DNA of 64,000 nt from Diphasiastrum complanatum (Eukaryota > Streptophyta > Lycopodiopsida > Lycopodiales > Lycopodiaceae), in contig CM055097.1 of the NCBI GenBank assembly GCA_029204225.1, positions 26,383,039 through 26,447,038 of the forward strand, in the 5' to 3' direction. The translations under genes and the position numbers were made by a program. The notes beneath the pieces were generated by a model. The model saw nothing but the letters and a program-made list of their open reading frames with translations, did not search any database and was not told the DNA's origin. Shown here piece after piece: positions 21,388 through 33,279 of the stretch. How positions within the stretch are numbered: position 1 is the stretch's first letter; each line of letters starts with the position of its first letter.

Positions 21388-22409
21388 TGTTGGAAAGTGG
21401 TATGCAGAAGATAGGTCTAGCTCGAAAAGAAAACCTTTCATGCATGGCGAAATAAACTATCTTCATCTTTCCAATGCATGACTACGCCTATCAATTTGAA
21501 ACAAGACAATAGTGATAGAAATCACGTTTGAACTTATAGTAACTAGCTTTAAAATCGTCAGTACTAATTGATTACGTAGTCAAACAATTAAGCATAAAAA
21601 ATTATCAGACAAATAATAAGTCGCGAAGAAATACAAAAACGCATACACAGTATGAGACGAAACTGAACGCAATAAAAAAATTCAAAACGAAATAGAAGTA
21701 GATGAGTACAATAACTTGCAGATTGAAGTCGTGTACTCTATGCTATCTCTGAGCGGCTAAAAATGAAAGTCTGAATTAATGCGCAATGTTGATGAGCAGT
21801 AGCGCAATAGCAATATCTAAAACAACTCTAAGAAGTGAGCTAGAATGCTTAGGAGTGTTCAAGCTCGCAGACTCGAGAGAGAGAGCTAACTATTCAAACG
21901 CTTCTGGCATCCATTAGATCTTTGTCATTGATTGTTGATAAGCGGTGAAATTGGCCATAAACATTCTATCTGCATAAATGAACCAAAATTGTAGCTCTGC
22001 AGAAATGAACTAAAACAGCCACAGGCGACACTGTCGGGTTTTTCGCAAAAAGGCGAAAAAGACAAAGGTGCCCTTAAATCTCATTTAGGGTTGCCCCACA
22101 CTTTGCCAAAGTCTTTTCCTTAACATTTGAGGCTCTTTGGAAAAAGCGAAAAATGCGACTCTGCATATTTGCACGAGATTTTTGCCAGGCAAAAAATGCG
22201 AAAAAGACGACACTGCATTTTTACATGAGATTTCTGTTAGGCAAAAAATGTGACACTCTCGTAAACTTCGTGTAATTCTGCAGACTATGTAAAAACATTT
22301 GTAATTTTGTAGACTGTGTAAACACATAGGAAAATCCACAAAACCGGATAAACAATGGATGAAGATTAAAACCGATTAGACGATTGGTAAGAAGGAGAAT
22401 AATCCAACA
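21388..22409 (-). repeat. Copia 3' LTR
   Basis: TGTTGGAAAG (21388) to CCAACA (22409), 1022 bp, with a polypurine tract immediately inside (minus TTAAGGGGGAG, 22410-22420). The LTR contains the same degenerate ATGCGACACTGCA units (about 22150-22260) as the neighbouring LTR. The inferred partner at 31173-32248 has the same layout but is clearly diverged. Confidence 0.8.
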
Positions 22410-22420
22410 CTCCCCCTTAA

Positions 22421-23481
22421 TCTGAATCCTTGTGTGCCTTGACCTTCAAACTTAGTTCTATACAAAATCTTCTGTGTGACTCCAAACTTAATGCTTTAGT
22501 AAAAACATCTACTGTCATATCTTGCGTTCTCCAGTACTACAATCTGACCTCTTCGTTGAGAACTTTGCTTCCGACGAAATGATACTTCATCTCAATGTGC
22601 TTACTCCTAGAATGAAATCTAGGGTTGGCCGATAAGGAATAGCACTTTGATTATCACAAAACAAAATTGTAGGGCTGTACTGATACAGATTGATGTTTGA
22701 CAACAAATTTCTCAACCAAAACGCTTCCTCAATAGATTGAGAAGCAGCAATATATTTTGTTTCAGTAGAAGAAAGTGCGATAAAGGTTTGCTTACAACTG
22801 TTCCATGAAATAGGACCGTCATTGAAGAAGAATGTAAATCCAGACGTGGACTTACGATGGTCTGCATCTCCTCCCCAGCTTGCATCAGAATAACCACTGA
22901 GCTGATGAAGATTGTCATTGCTGACATCTCCATAGCAGATGCACTGGGTCCATGATAGCTCGAATATATCTCATGACTCGAATAAGAGCCTTCCAATGGG
23001 TAATTCCAGGACTAGCCGTGTATTGGCTGAGTGAGCTGACAGCAAAAGAGATATCTGGTCTTGTACAGACCATTGCGTACATGAGAGATCCAAGTATCGA
23101 TCGATACATATAATCTCTCATCTACTCTTCCTACTTGGTCTGGGGACATTGGTCCTTTGACAGATGTAGGCCTGGATCCATTGGTGAGTGAGCTAATCTA
23201 CAATTCATTAAATTGTATCTGTTAAGAACATTATGAAAATACCTTTGTTGAGTGATGTAAATCAGTCGATTTGCTCTATCTCTGTGGATTTGAATTCCAA
23301 GACAGAAGTGTGCTTCACCTAGATCAGTCATGTTGAATTCTGAGAATAGCATTTGTTTCGAATCCTTGACCATATTGGCATTGTTGCTGAAAAACAATGT
23401 ATCATCAACATACAAGATGATGATAAGGAAGGATTGTTGCACTGACATTGAATAAATGTTGCAATCAGCAGTGCTTGGTTT
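22421..23481 (-). pseudogene. Copia reverse transcriptase C-terminus and RNase H
   Basis: On the minus strand: IILYVDDTLFFSNN with the catalytic Asp pair (about 23400-23440), then LGEAHFCLGIQIHR and ITQQRYFHNVLNRYN (23350-23200). The segment SILGSLMYAMVCTRPDISFA (about 23100-23050) follows in the next frame. RNase H is readable with SGYSDASWGGDADHRKSTSG and ALSSTETKYIAASQ (about 22920-22730). It lies in a different frame from the longest open frame there. Frameshifts and stops, including after the TK/MRDYMY junction near 23125, inactivate it. The upstream half lies beyond the CACTA element at 28697. Confidence 0.9.
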
Positions 23482-24939
23482 CACTACAAGAAAATGTGGC
23501 AAAAATTGCAGAAAAAAATGACAAAAATTGTGGAAATTTCCGCAATTTTTGTCATTTTTTTGACTAATTTTTCGCAATTTTAATGGCTAAATTAACAATA
23601 AAAAAAATTGCAAAAACCCACCTGCAATTTTTTGGCATAATAATTGCGGAATCCGTTTTTACAATATGTTTGGCTGATATTTTTTGCCAAACTTTTTGGA
23701 CAAAAATTGTCAAAAAAATTGTAGAACTTCATTTCCACAATTGTTGTGGCAAAAATTGCGGATATTTTTCCGCAATTTTGTGCAAAAATTGCGAAAATTC
23801 ATTTTCGTAATTTTTTTTCAAAATAATGTCAAAAATTTGTAGAAAATAAATTCGCAATACAATATAAATTGCGAATATATTTTCCACAATTTTTATACAC
23901 TATTTTGAAAAAAATTGCGGAAATGAATTTCTGCAATTGTTTTGGCAATTTCTGCCAAAAAAATTACGAATAAATACCTACAATTTGTGGGCTAAAATTG
24001 CAAAAAATATCACCAACCCTAAACCCTAAACCTCGATAGCAAGTTATTTACCTCAGATAATGACTGAGCTAAACATGACTGTCGTGGCGTCAGATCCTTC
24101 TCTATAGTTGCACGCTACATGACATACAAAAAAAATTATGAAATTGTTAGAAAACTTATCTCTATCTCTCTAATGAGGTCCATACTTTTTATAAGGCTTT
24201 CACAATTTAGAGTATGACATCCCGTGCATTGTCTTGTGTCTCAAAGTACATGTGTAATAATTAGACTCTTAGAAAGAAGTGAGGTTAAATCTCTTTAACT
24301 GTAGATAAAGGCTGAGCTGAACCCAACTGTTGTAGCATTGGATCCTCTTCTACAACAACATGATGCATGATCAAAACTGAAATAAGGATATCTCATTCTC
24401 TCTCTCTTTCTCATTTTCTCTTTCTCTCTCTTTGTCTCTCTCTCTCTCTCTCTCTCTCCCTCTCTTTATGTAGATAGCTAGGACCGTACCAAATTTCAAA
24501 AGAAAGAGATGGAGAGAGAGAAAGAAGAAATGAGAAAGCGAACTAACCTGGGATAAACTTTTTATCATCTTCATCTACATTTGTACAGTCTTTCAGAGTT
24601 CTTCCATTTCTTCACTTTGACTCTCTATCTCCTTCCTCATTTCATCTACTTGGGAAGAATACTGCATCTATTTTCTATAGACACTTAGGCCTCTTACTCT
24701 CTTTCGTCCCCAACTATTTTCTTCTAAAATCTTCATTACTTTGTCGTCGGGATTTGTTCCTGACATATAATAATTTAAAATTTTCGTTCTACACGAAAAA
24801 AAAAAAACATAGCTAATCAAATTTACATGCAAAATCATATACATGTTCATCATTACATAAAATTAAATTGATTTAAACCATAATTTCAAAAAATATATGT
24901 TATTATATCTCATGTTGGGTGTTACCTTCAAAGTCTCAG

Positions 24940-25586
24940 CCACAGGTCAGGATCCAACTCGCCTGTTTTTACTTTGCCAAAACCTTTACTAGTATGAGCA
25001 TTCACATAGATCTCGGCAACAGTTGGAGCCCTATTCTTTTCTTGTGTCTGAAATTTGGCACTCAACAACAAAAACAAATGACATCATGAAAAAAGAGGTT
25101 CGCATATCGGAGTATACAAATGCAAGTTTTGTTGTATACACCCATACCAGTCTCATATTGATGCCCGCATATCCAACTCGACCAACATTTGGCATCTTTT
25201 GTTGTTTTGATCTGTTGATTTTGTGCAAATTATTGTACACACATCAAGCAAATGAATAATAAGTCAGTAGTAAGATAAATAAATCATGCACTAACTAGAG
25301 ATGACCAAGCATTCAATTCAAATTTAGGTTTCAAAATACATAGATAAAACAAAAAAGTGGAATACAACTTGGAAAGTTTTGCTTTTTAAATATTGACATA
25401 GAAGCTGACATCTTTCCTTTTCCATCCACTCAGGACATTTTGGCGTTAAATTTTCTGCCTCTACTTTATCAATGTCGTTCTTGAGTCTCTATCTCAATGA
25501 ACGAAAACTGGACGACAATTTGTCCTTGAAGAACTGTGATGAAAACTAGCAATCATATTCTGCCTGTGATATGAAATAAAACTCAT

Positions 25587-25678
<92 letters not shown>

Positions 25679-26471
25679 ATCTACATGAGATTCAAATAAA
25701 AGTTGAGTAGTACCAACAATGCTTGGCAAATTGCCTCGATTTGCACCTTTGGTACATCTTTAATTGTTGCATAATGTAGATCCAACTTGGCCTTCATCAA
25801 CATAAGCATGCACATCTTATCTATCATTACTTTATCATTGAAGGTGTGCTCAAGGGGATTAGGGAATCGTCTTTTTAAATCATCTATGTCCCGACGCTTC
25901 TCAGTGATAGGGACAACCCTCCAGTCTCTGAACATATTTCTATCAAATGCCCCATGACAGAGCTCTCTCATATAAGCTAGGACCTCCTTCCCCTTAACAT
26001 CCTCAACTATAGCCCCTGACGTATCAATGTCATGGTATAATATCGGATCGGCTCTAGCAAGTGGGGCGTTGTAACCAGGTGGTGGTGTGTCATGCACGGG
26101 TGAGTCATCTCTATATCTAGGCTCCTCAAAATCATCGTCACCTCCACAAGCAAAAGAAAACCACCTAAATGACTCTTATGTGGTGCTGACCTAGCAACGC
26201 GAGGTGTGGAGGTCTGGGGAGTGGACCTATGTGGTGAGGGCCTCTATGATGGTATGGGTGAGGGCCTCTGTGATGGTACATGTGAATGTGCACTAGTAGG
26301 GGGCCTATGAGGACTACCCTGTTGTGAGGCCGCTGGAGAGTTTAACATGGACCTATACTGTTGGAGAACAACATCCATTTGTTCTCTCTGCCTAGCAGAT
26401 GCACTACTTAACCACTTCATACACTCTTCATGAGACGGAGACCCAAGAGATGGAGGGTCAGACATCTGCAT
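24940..26471 (-). pseudogene. CACTA TNPA-like gene (Transposase_24-like), split and decayed
   Basis: Pieces in order on the minus strand are: MSDPPSLGSPSHEECMKWL and a Ser/Pro/Gln-rich region (26471-26244); HGAFDRNMFRDWRVVPITEK, then LKRRFPNP (26097-25681); CPEWMEKERCQLLC (about 25470-25410, another frame); HKINRSKQQKMPNVGR (about 25230-25180); and APTVAEIYVNAHTSKG (about 25030-24980). The W-x-x-V-P, N-K-x-N-R-S-K and A-E-I-Y...H-T-x-K blocks, in this order, match plant En/Spm accessory proteins that bind subterminal repeats. TC and CA microsatellites (25588-25676) lie between blocks, and stops separate others; some gaps may be introns. Probably inactive. Confidence 0.65.
25588..25676. repeat. 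(TC) then (AC) compound microsatellite
   Basis: Pure TC passes into pure AC without a spacer, inside the TNPA-like region of the CACTA element. Confidence 0.95.
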
Positions 26472-27355
26472 TTAAAAAATGAACTACGATTAAGATAACA
26501 ATGATGAACATAAAACATAAAATTAACTATAACCACAAACCTAAACATAAACTTTATTCTCTTTTTATTCAATTTCTCTATGATAATCCTTACCTTTGAT
26601 CCACTGTTTCTAAATTTTTTAATTTAAATCTTTTACCCTAAATCTCTTATATCATGTCCTCATGTATACCCTTTCTATAAATCCTTTAATCTAAACTCTA
26701 AACACTAAAGCCCTTTTCAACTATCTTACTTGTTTTCATGATATTAAAACATTTATCTTTATCAAGATGTAGCATATGCTCTTCACATTATCTTAGAAAG
26801 TTTCAATTGAAAGAAAATACCCACAAACAAAGCAACAAGATTTTAATAAAACAAAACAACAATATTTCAACAAAACAAAAAAACAAGATTCACAATAAAT
26901 AATAATCACCTTGTCTCCAAAAACTTTGTTTCAAAAGCTTTACCCCAAAAAACTTTACTCCAAACTGAGGATACTGTGATAAAAGTGAGAAAAAAGAGTG
27001 TCAATGAGAGATAGAGAGACAGACAGAGACAAAGAGGGAGAGGGAGAGCAAGCTTTACTCCAAGCTTTACTCAAACTACTTTAACTCTAATGAAAGAGAA
27101 ACAAAAGAGTGTCAATGAGAGAGATAAAAGGATAAAGAGTCATCAAGGTTTTCAAAAAACTTACTTTACTCCAAGCCCTACTCCAAGCTTTACACCCTTT
27201 TAAATAGCTTTACTCCTTTTGAGAAGCTTTCTTATGCTCTCTTTGAAAAGGTTTACAAGCAGTTAAATAGCTTTACCTCAAGCTTTTGAAAGCTTTTGAA
27301 AAGCTTTAACTTTGATGAAAAAAAAAAACAAAAGATTGTCAATGAGAGAGAGAGA

Positions 27356-27657
27356 AGAACATAAACAACAATAAACACAAATGTAACAAAGCAAAAAATG
27401 TAAACTTTTGAATGTTGGCTATGGTGCTTACCTTTGTGTCCAATGCTTAACTTTTTGCTCAAGCCTTGGCTATGGTAAGAAGGTAAAGAGCTTTGGCTGT
27501 GATAAAAGAACATAAACAACAATAAACACAAATGTATCAAAGAAAAACAAGTAAACTTTTGAATGTTGGCTATGGTGCTCACCTTTTTGTCCAATGCTCC
27601 ACTTTTTCTCCAAGCCCTGGCTATGGTAAAAAGGTAGAGAGCTTGGCTGTGACAAAA
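27356..27657. repeat. Two tandem 151-bp units inside the CACTA element
   Basis: AGAACATAAACAACAATAAA recurs at 27356 and 27507, and the following GTAAACTTTTGAATGTTGGC and GGCTATGG words repeat in step. The open frames across it on the minus strand are themselves repetitive and not coding. Confidence 0.8.
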
Positions 27658-28696
27658 AAGCATAAGAAAGATCAAGCATCATTAGAAGAGCCATAGAGAG
27701 CAGCACCATCGCTAGGCGCAAAAATATCCTCCTCTTTGTGCTCAAAAATCGAAAATCGAAATGAAAAGAAACCGCGACGCGCCAAGCAATTCAGCTTCCG
27801 GTAATTGACTCTATGGTCAACGCTAGCAGTGTCGACTATAGCGTCGATTACCAGAACTTGGTAGACGATATGGTCGACGCTAGCCAAAAAATTGTAGAAT
27901 TTTTTTTCTGCAATTCTTGCCATGATGGCAAAAAGTTTGGAAGTTTTTCACAATTTGTCCGCAATTTTTCGTAGTTTTGTCGCAAATTTTGTCCACAAAT
28001 TTTCACAATTTTCTCCGCAATTTACAATAATTTCCACAATTTATGCCATGTCTAAAAATTGCGGAATTTTTTTTTGCAGTTTTGTCTGCGATTCCTACCA
28101 CGACGGGAGAAATTGCGAAAGACTTTTTGCAATTTTTTCTGAAATTTCAGCCGCAAAAAGTTTTCCGTAATTTCTGCCATGGCCTAAAAATTGCAAAAAA
28201 ACAAAATCCGCAATTTTGTCTACAATTTCTACCATGATGAAAAAAATTGCGAAAAATTTTCTATAGCTTTTTTTGCAATTTCTGCCGTTGAAACAGTTTT
28301 TGCAATTTCTGCCATGGCCTAAAAATTGCAAAAATTTGTTTCCACAATGTTGTCTGCAATTTTTACCACGATGGGAGAAATTGCGAAAAATTTTATTCAA
28401 TGTTTTCTACAATTTCTTCCGCAAAAACATTTTTCGCAATTTTGGTCATGACCAAAACATTGCGAAAAATCTTTTCCACAAATTCTGTGATGATGACAAA
28501 AATTGCAGAAGTTTTTTGCAATTTTTTCCGCAATTTCTGCCATGATGGTAGAGATTGCGGACGATTTTCTACAATTTCTACCATAACGGTATAAATTGCG
28601 GAATTTTTTTCACAATTTTTTGGCTTTTCGTAATTTCGACCAAAAAAATTGCAAATTTTTTTTTTTTCGCAATTTTTGCCACCTTTTCTTGTAGTG

Positions 28697-29425
28697 CTTA
28701 AATCCTTGTTCAATGAGGGATGTGTTGATCCTCTGAAACCAAACTCTGGCAGACTGTTTCAAGCCATACAGTGCTTTGTGGAGTTTATAGACATGATTCT
28801 TCATGCCTTCTAGAACGTATCCTTCGGGCTGGATCATGTAGATATCTTCTTGTATAACTCCATTCAAATAGGCTGTTTGTACATCAAGTTGATGTACTTC
28901 GGGTCGGTAGCTGCAGCATAAGACATGAGCATTCGGATCGACGAATGTTTGACGATTGGACTAAAAGTCTCACTGTAGTCGACATTCGGGGTCTGAGTGA
29001 ATCCTCGTGCTACTAGTCTAGTCTTCCTTTGATCAATCGCTCCGTTAGCATTATATTTGATCTTAAAGATCCATTTGCAATCAATAATATTGTAGCCAAT
29101 AGGAGCTTTGACTAATGACCATGTCTGATTCTTGATGAGAGAGGAATACTCTCTATCCATAGCTTCTCTCCAAAGATCAGAGTCTGGTTGGCTAAGTGCC
29201 TCTTCGACTGTCATCAGTTCCTGCATTAAAAAACAGACAGACTCAAGATTATACCTTGTGGGTTGTGTGCGCACTCGGCTTGATCTTCTGGGAGGATTCG
29301 ACTGATGAACCGCTCCTGGGATTGGAAGTCCAATTTCTTCCTTGTGTCTTTTGGGATCTGCACGTAGGCAATGCATCCAAACACTCTTAGATTCTTCAAA
29401 GAAGGCTTAGAGCCTGTCCACACCT
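28697..29425 (-). pseudogene. Copia reverse transcriptase N-terminal half
   Basis: Minus strand: PTRYNLESVCFLMQE, then LWREAMDREYSSLIKNQTW, then FKIKYNANGAIDQRKTRLVA, then VDYSETFSPIVKHSSIRMLM (29300-28930). After a frame change come DIYMIQPEGYVLEGM and YKLHKALYGLKQSARVWF (28850-28740). This is standard Copia reverse transcriptase, interrupted by the CACTA element just before the region with YVDD. The enzyme copies element RNA into DNA; this copy cannot be made as one protein. Confidence 0.9.
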
Positions 29426-30143
29426 CGTGGGGTGTCTTGTCTGAGAGAGTCTTGGTCGAACATATGTTCTAGATGTAAGTTGCAGTGGAGACAGTTTCAG
29501 TCCAGAATCTCTTGGGCAACGATGCATGTGCTAGCATACACTTAGCAGATTCGACCAGAGTACGGTTCTTCCTCTCAGCTAAGCCATTAGACTGAGGACT
29601 GTAAGGAGTGATGAATTATTGCTCAATGCCTTGGCTTTGGCAGTACTCCTTGAACTCGACAGAGATATATTCTCCACCGTTATCTGACCTTAGGGCCTTG
29701 ATTGTCCTTCCAGTCTCATTTTCTGCATGCTCCTTGAAGATTCTGAAGCCGTTGAATGCCTCTGATTTTTTCTTTATGAAATACACCATAGTTTGTCTGG
29801 AGAATTCATCAATAAAGGTTATAAAATACTTGGCATCCTTCAGTGAAGGATTTTTCATTGGGCTTGTCCTATCAACTACTTTACATTGATCACATTCAAA
29901 TTTTACTATGTGTCCTAGATCTGTGATTCTGCTTACAGAGAGCAGATTTATAGATAACTTAGGTACATAAAGGACTTTAGAGAGTAGCTTAGATTGATCA
30001 TTTGCAAAGCATAATCTTACAGTGCCTTCACTTTTAATAGCTTGTGTGCTATTGTCGCCAAGGTGAACGAATTTCCGGGTACTGTAAGGTGTATAGGACT
30101 CGAAACAGTCATGTGCTGAGTGGCTCCGGAATTCAAGAACCAA
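29426..30143 (-). pseudogene. Copia integrase with missing zinc finger
   Basis: Minus strand: KLSINLLSVSRITDLGHIVK (about 29960-29900), then without the usual L-W-H...C..C GAG-pre-integrase finger the frame goes directly to KDAKYFITFIDEFSRQTMVY (about 29840-29780), LRSDNGGEYISVEFKEY (about 29690-29640) and YSPQSNGLAERKNRT (29620-29560). The second Asp (DNGGEY) and Glu (AERKNRT) are present. The first-Asp segment is lost with the deletion, so integration activity is not expected. Confidence 0.85.
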
Positions 30144-31020
30144 GAACTGTCGCCAGATGCTCCTTGATGGTTGGTCATGAAGGCATCATGATCCACTTCT
30201 TGAATGGGCTGTGAAACTTCTGCAGCTGCATTTCGTTTGAAGTATTCGACAGTCTTGTATTTTGTGGTTGTTTCGTTTGCAGTATCTACAGAATAGCTTC
30301 TTCTTCGTCTGTGGATTCGATTGTTCCTTGTGCTGAGTTGGTTTCTCATCTGGCCTTGATTGTTGCGGGCCTTTCTTCTTCTTCTGCTTTGTCGTGCTCT
30401 TGTTGGTGTAGAAGGCGTGAGAATCAGCTGAGGAACTCGAGACTTCGTTCTTTCACGTGTCTTCCTGCAACAACATAGTGATAACTCTCGAAAGAGTCGA
30501 TTTTGGATGAGTCGTGATGATCATCACCCAGCTATCGTAAGAACTTGACAAGCTTGTAGGCAGTTGATTACTGCGTCTTGATCGTCTATGACAGATCTGA
30601 CAATGGCCATTTGTCTTAGTAGGTTCTTGAATTGATTAATGTGATTCTGCAAAGAATCACCATTCGTCATCTTGAGGGAGTAGAATCTCTTCCCGAGATG
30701 TAGCTTACAAGCTATATCTCGCACTTCGTATATCGTGCTCAAGATGTCCCAGACTTCTTTCGATGTCTCAGCCTCGGATACATGTCCAATCTGTGTATCC
30801 GTGATGTTGAGGATGATCAACGCGAAAGCTTTTCCATCCTTTAGCTTTCATCTGACGATTGCCATGTCGTCCGCTTTGGGTTTCCCTTCTGCACCTGTAA
30901 CAACGTCGTACAATCCTTTTGCCATTAGTATAGTTTTCATTTTAAATTTCCACAAATGGTAATTGGCTCCATCAAGCTTGTCCATGAGAGGATTGGCTTT
31001 CCCTTGGGAATCCATGTGGA
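30017..31020 (-). pseudogene. Copia gag and protease start
   Basis: Minus strand: MDSQGKANPLMDKLDGANYH (from about 31015) and a WKFKMKTILMAKGLYDVV block, then LNITDTQIGHVSEAETSKEV (30820-30750) and HINQFKNLLRQMAIV, the Copia gag core. A frame break follows, then a basic region and the protease motif WFLNSGATQHMT (about 30150-30120). The usual catalytic Asp codon of D-S-G is here AAT (Asn). Stops occur near 30850 and 30520. The start codon sits about 145 bp from the primer site at 31161-31172. Confidence 0.85.
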
Positions 31021-31160
31021 AGAATTAGTCTAAATGATTGAAGAAACTATCAGTGACTTAAGTATGAAAATCTGATACTGACAAATACAGAACAAGAAAA
31101 TAATTACTCTATCGACTAGTAGAGTCTTGTATTGTGGAGGCCAATCAAGCTATGAAGATA

Positions 31161-32248
31161 GCTCTGATACCATGTTGGGAGAGAGGGGGGAAGAATAAAT
31201 GACGAACACGAACGAGAAACGAACTCGAACAAGAAACGAACGAGAAGCGAAAACAAAAAATGTTCGTGCGCAGCGGAATGAATTATTTGACTCTCTCCCT
31301 AAGCATGACTACGCCTATCAGAATGAACAGAACTTTAGTGATATAAATCACAGTCATTCTAGATTACGTAGCCAAACGTTTAATGGATGAAGCACTAGAT
31401 GAATAATTTGTCGCGAATTGCAAGACAAATTATTTGTCGCGAATGATTCGCAAAGAGCTAGACTGTGCTCGACTGATAATTAGTCACGAATGATTCGCAA
31501 AAGACAAGACTAAAAGTTAATCGTCTATTATCAGAAAGAGCAACTAGAAAGATCAAACAAAATGAAGAAATAAGCATAGCAATATTAACATAGATATGAA
31601 TGTAGAACAAAGAGCTGTATCAGATTAAGTATATCATGTATACATGTTAAAATGCGGTAGAACACAATACAATAGCGGATGAAACCGCGTGCCCTACGAA
31701 GCTTACTATGTTTGTAATGAGGAATTAAAATAAACCTCTTCTCTTAGTCTCTTCTTATCTCTTCATCTCGATGCATTATGAATACTCAGATGGTATCCAA
31801 TATATATACATAATATTACAGGTGTGCAGATGTGAAAGTACAGAGTGGATGTGTTGTCTGTAAGAGATTGTGGGTGGCTACAGTTGTTGTCCAATCTGTT
31901 AGCGCAGCTGCATAGGATGAGCGTGGAAAGGGTGCGACGTCAATTAGTACTGAAGTGAACGTTGGTGACGATGCAAAGTGTGTCACTCTTACGAATGGCC
32001 TTAGGATAAGATTTACAGGGTGCCTTAGCTTTTAGGGCACTTTTGGCATTCAGTAAGGTAGTGTCTCCTTTTCGCTTGTCACCATAACCTGTGTAAGAAC
32101 ACAGTGTCGCGATTCATTTGTCTTTTTCTTCATCTGTGCGAATTTGCATGTAAATATGCAGACTGCGTGACAACGTTAGTAAATATGCAGCATGAATGGA
32201 GGCAGATTAAAATTGGGATTTAGGAGAGTAGAAGGAGTAAATCCAACA
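31161..32248 (-). repeat. Copia primer-binding site and 5' LTR
   Basis: The primer site TGGTATCAGAGC (minus, 31161-31172) adjoins a 1076-bp LTR from TGTTGGGAGA (31173) to CCAACA (32248). It shares blocks with the LTR at 21388-22409 (CATGACTACGCCTATCA, GATTACGTAG) but is strongly diverged. No 5-bp target duplication was seen between 21383-21387 and 32249-32253. Confidence 0.8.
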
Positions 32249-32252
32249 AGCA

Positions 32253-32460
32253 AGGCTTTGTAATTAGAAACGTTTTGTTTCTTCAATAATCCTATCACTA
32301 AAAAGATTTTAGTGAGCAGAGATGTTACATTTGATGAAGGTAACTACTACAAGATGAAGCTGATATACTCTCTAAAGCCTTGCCAAAGGCTTCATTTATC
32401 AAGTTAAGATCGGCCTTAGGAGTTGTAGATAGATGCATCAAAGTTAAAATTGAGGAGGAG
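32253..32460 (+). pseudogene. Copia deletion derivative: post-integrase motif fused to RNase H tail
   Basis: The plus-strand frame reads KKILVSRDVTFDEGNYYKMK (about 32300-32355), the segment that normally follows integrase. After a frame change within a few bases it reads LPKASFIKLRSALGVV (about 32375-32425), the last part of Copia RNase H. A polypurine tract (GAGGAGGAG, about 32451-32459) leads into an LTR. All of reverse transcriptase is missing. Confidence 0.75.
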
Positions 32461-33100
32461 TGTTAGATTTTAGCGATTTTCACCTTTTAAAAGCAATTTG
32501 TTTGACATCTATGTGGATCCACACGTGTGAGGACCTGTCCACATGCACGAAATGACACTTGTGATATTCAGATCCATTGTACTTAGATTTCATTTGAGTC
32601 GAATGTCAAATGTCCTAAATTGTAAGAGTTATCTCCTAGATTGTAGGAATCTAGAAGCTCAACACTAACCACCAATGGATGATGTGGCAAATTAGATAGA
32701 TCTTATCCAAAGTGGATATGGATGAGTACAATGAGCTATCCCACACGTGTTGGAAGAACCCTAGAAGGAGATTATAATGATTGTGTACTTGATCCATGAT
32801 GGATCCATTGTGAGGTTAACCTTGAGAAACATTGATTTGGGAGCAATCTTGTTGTTTTCACTCTCTTAAGCTAATTCTTTGTGGATGAATTCTTTGTAAT
32901 TATTAAGTAAACTTATTTGTTGTTATTAGGCCATACACCTGCTGCTTCACACGTGTGAAGCCTTTGGATCATCATATTTGATTGTTCTTGCTTGGATTAG
33001 TAGAAATTGTCAAGTAGAAGCTAGATTGGATGCTAGTCTTGATATAGATCAAGATCCCAAGCTACCAATCACTCTTATTGATCATTTGTAGATCAAAATA
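32461..33100 (+). repeat. Copia 3' LTR (right end uncertain)
   Basis: TGTTAGATTTTAGCG starts directly after the polypurine tract. The region contains repeated CACACGTGTGAAG/CACACGTGTGAGG words (32520-32535, 32948-32962; both hold the core CACGTG). No clear CA end or target duplication was found, so the right boundary is a guess. Confidence 0.5.
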
Positions 33101-33279
33101 AGTCCTTTACTATGAAATTTCACACTGTGCACATAGACATGCAAGGTCCTAACTCTCCTATGCATAGATTCATGTAGAATAGAGGCTCTATGCTTGGATC
33201 CTCTATTCATAGAATTGTTATTGATAACTCTACACATGCACCGGTCCCAAACCTTGTATTTCCTCCTTTTCTGACTCAA

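Larger units (their letters stand above)
23482..28696 (-). mobile_element. CACTA (En/Spm-type) transposon, 5215 bp, inserted in Copia reverse transcriptase
   Basis: Both ends start with CACTACAAGAAAA and match for 27 of 28 positions (23482-23509 against 28669-28696 inverted). The flanking trinucleotides are TTT and CTT, a 3-bp target duplication with one change. Subterminal regions (about 23482-24010 and 27885-28690) are dense in AAAATTGCGGAAA/TTTTTCGCAATTTT words in both orientations, as in CACTA transposase-binding regions. A TNPA-like gene lies inside on the minus strand. No TNPD transposase core was found, so the copy is probably non-autonomous. Confidence 0.95.

Noticed and set aside
22712-22996. 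94-codon minus-strand frame as a separate gene
   Set aside because: The true signal there is Copia RNase H in another frame.
24000-24040. Telomere-like CCCTAAACCCTAAACC
   Set aside because: Only about two units, inside the CACTA subterminal region; too short for an interstitial telomere.
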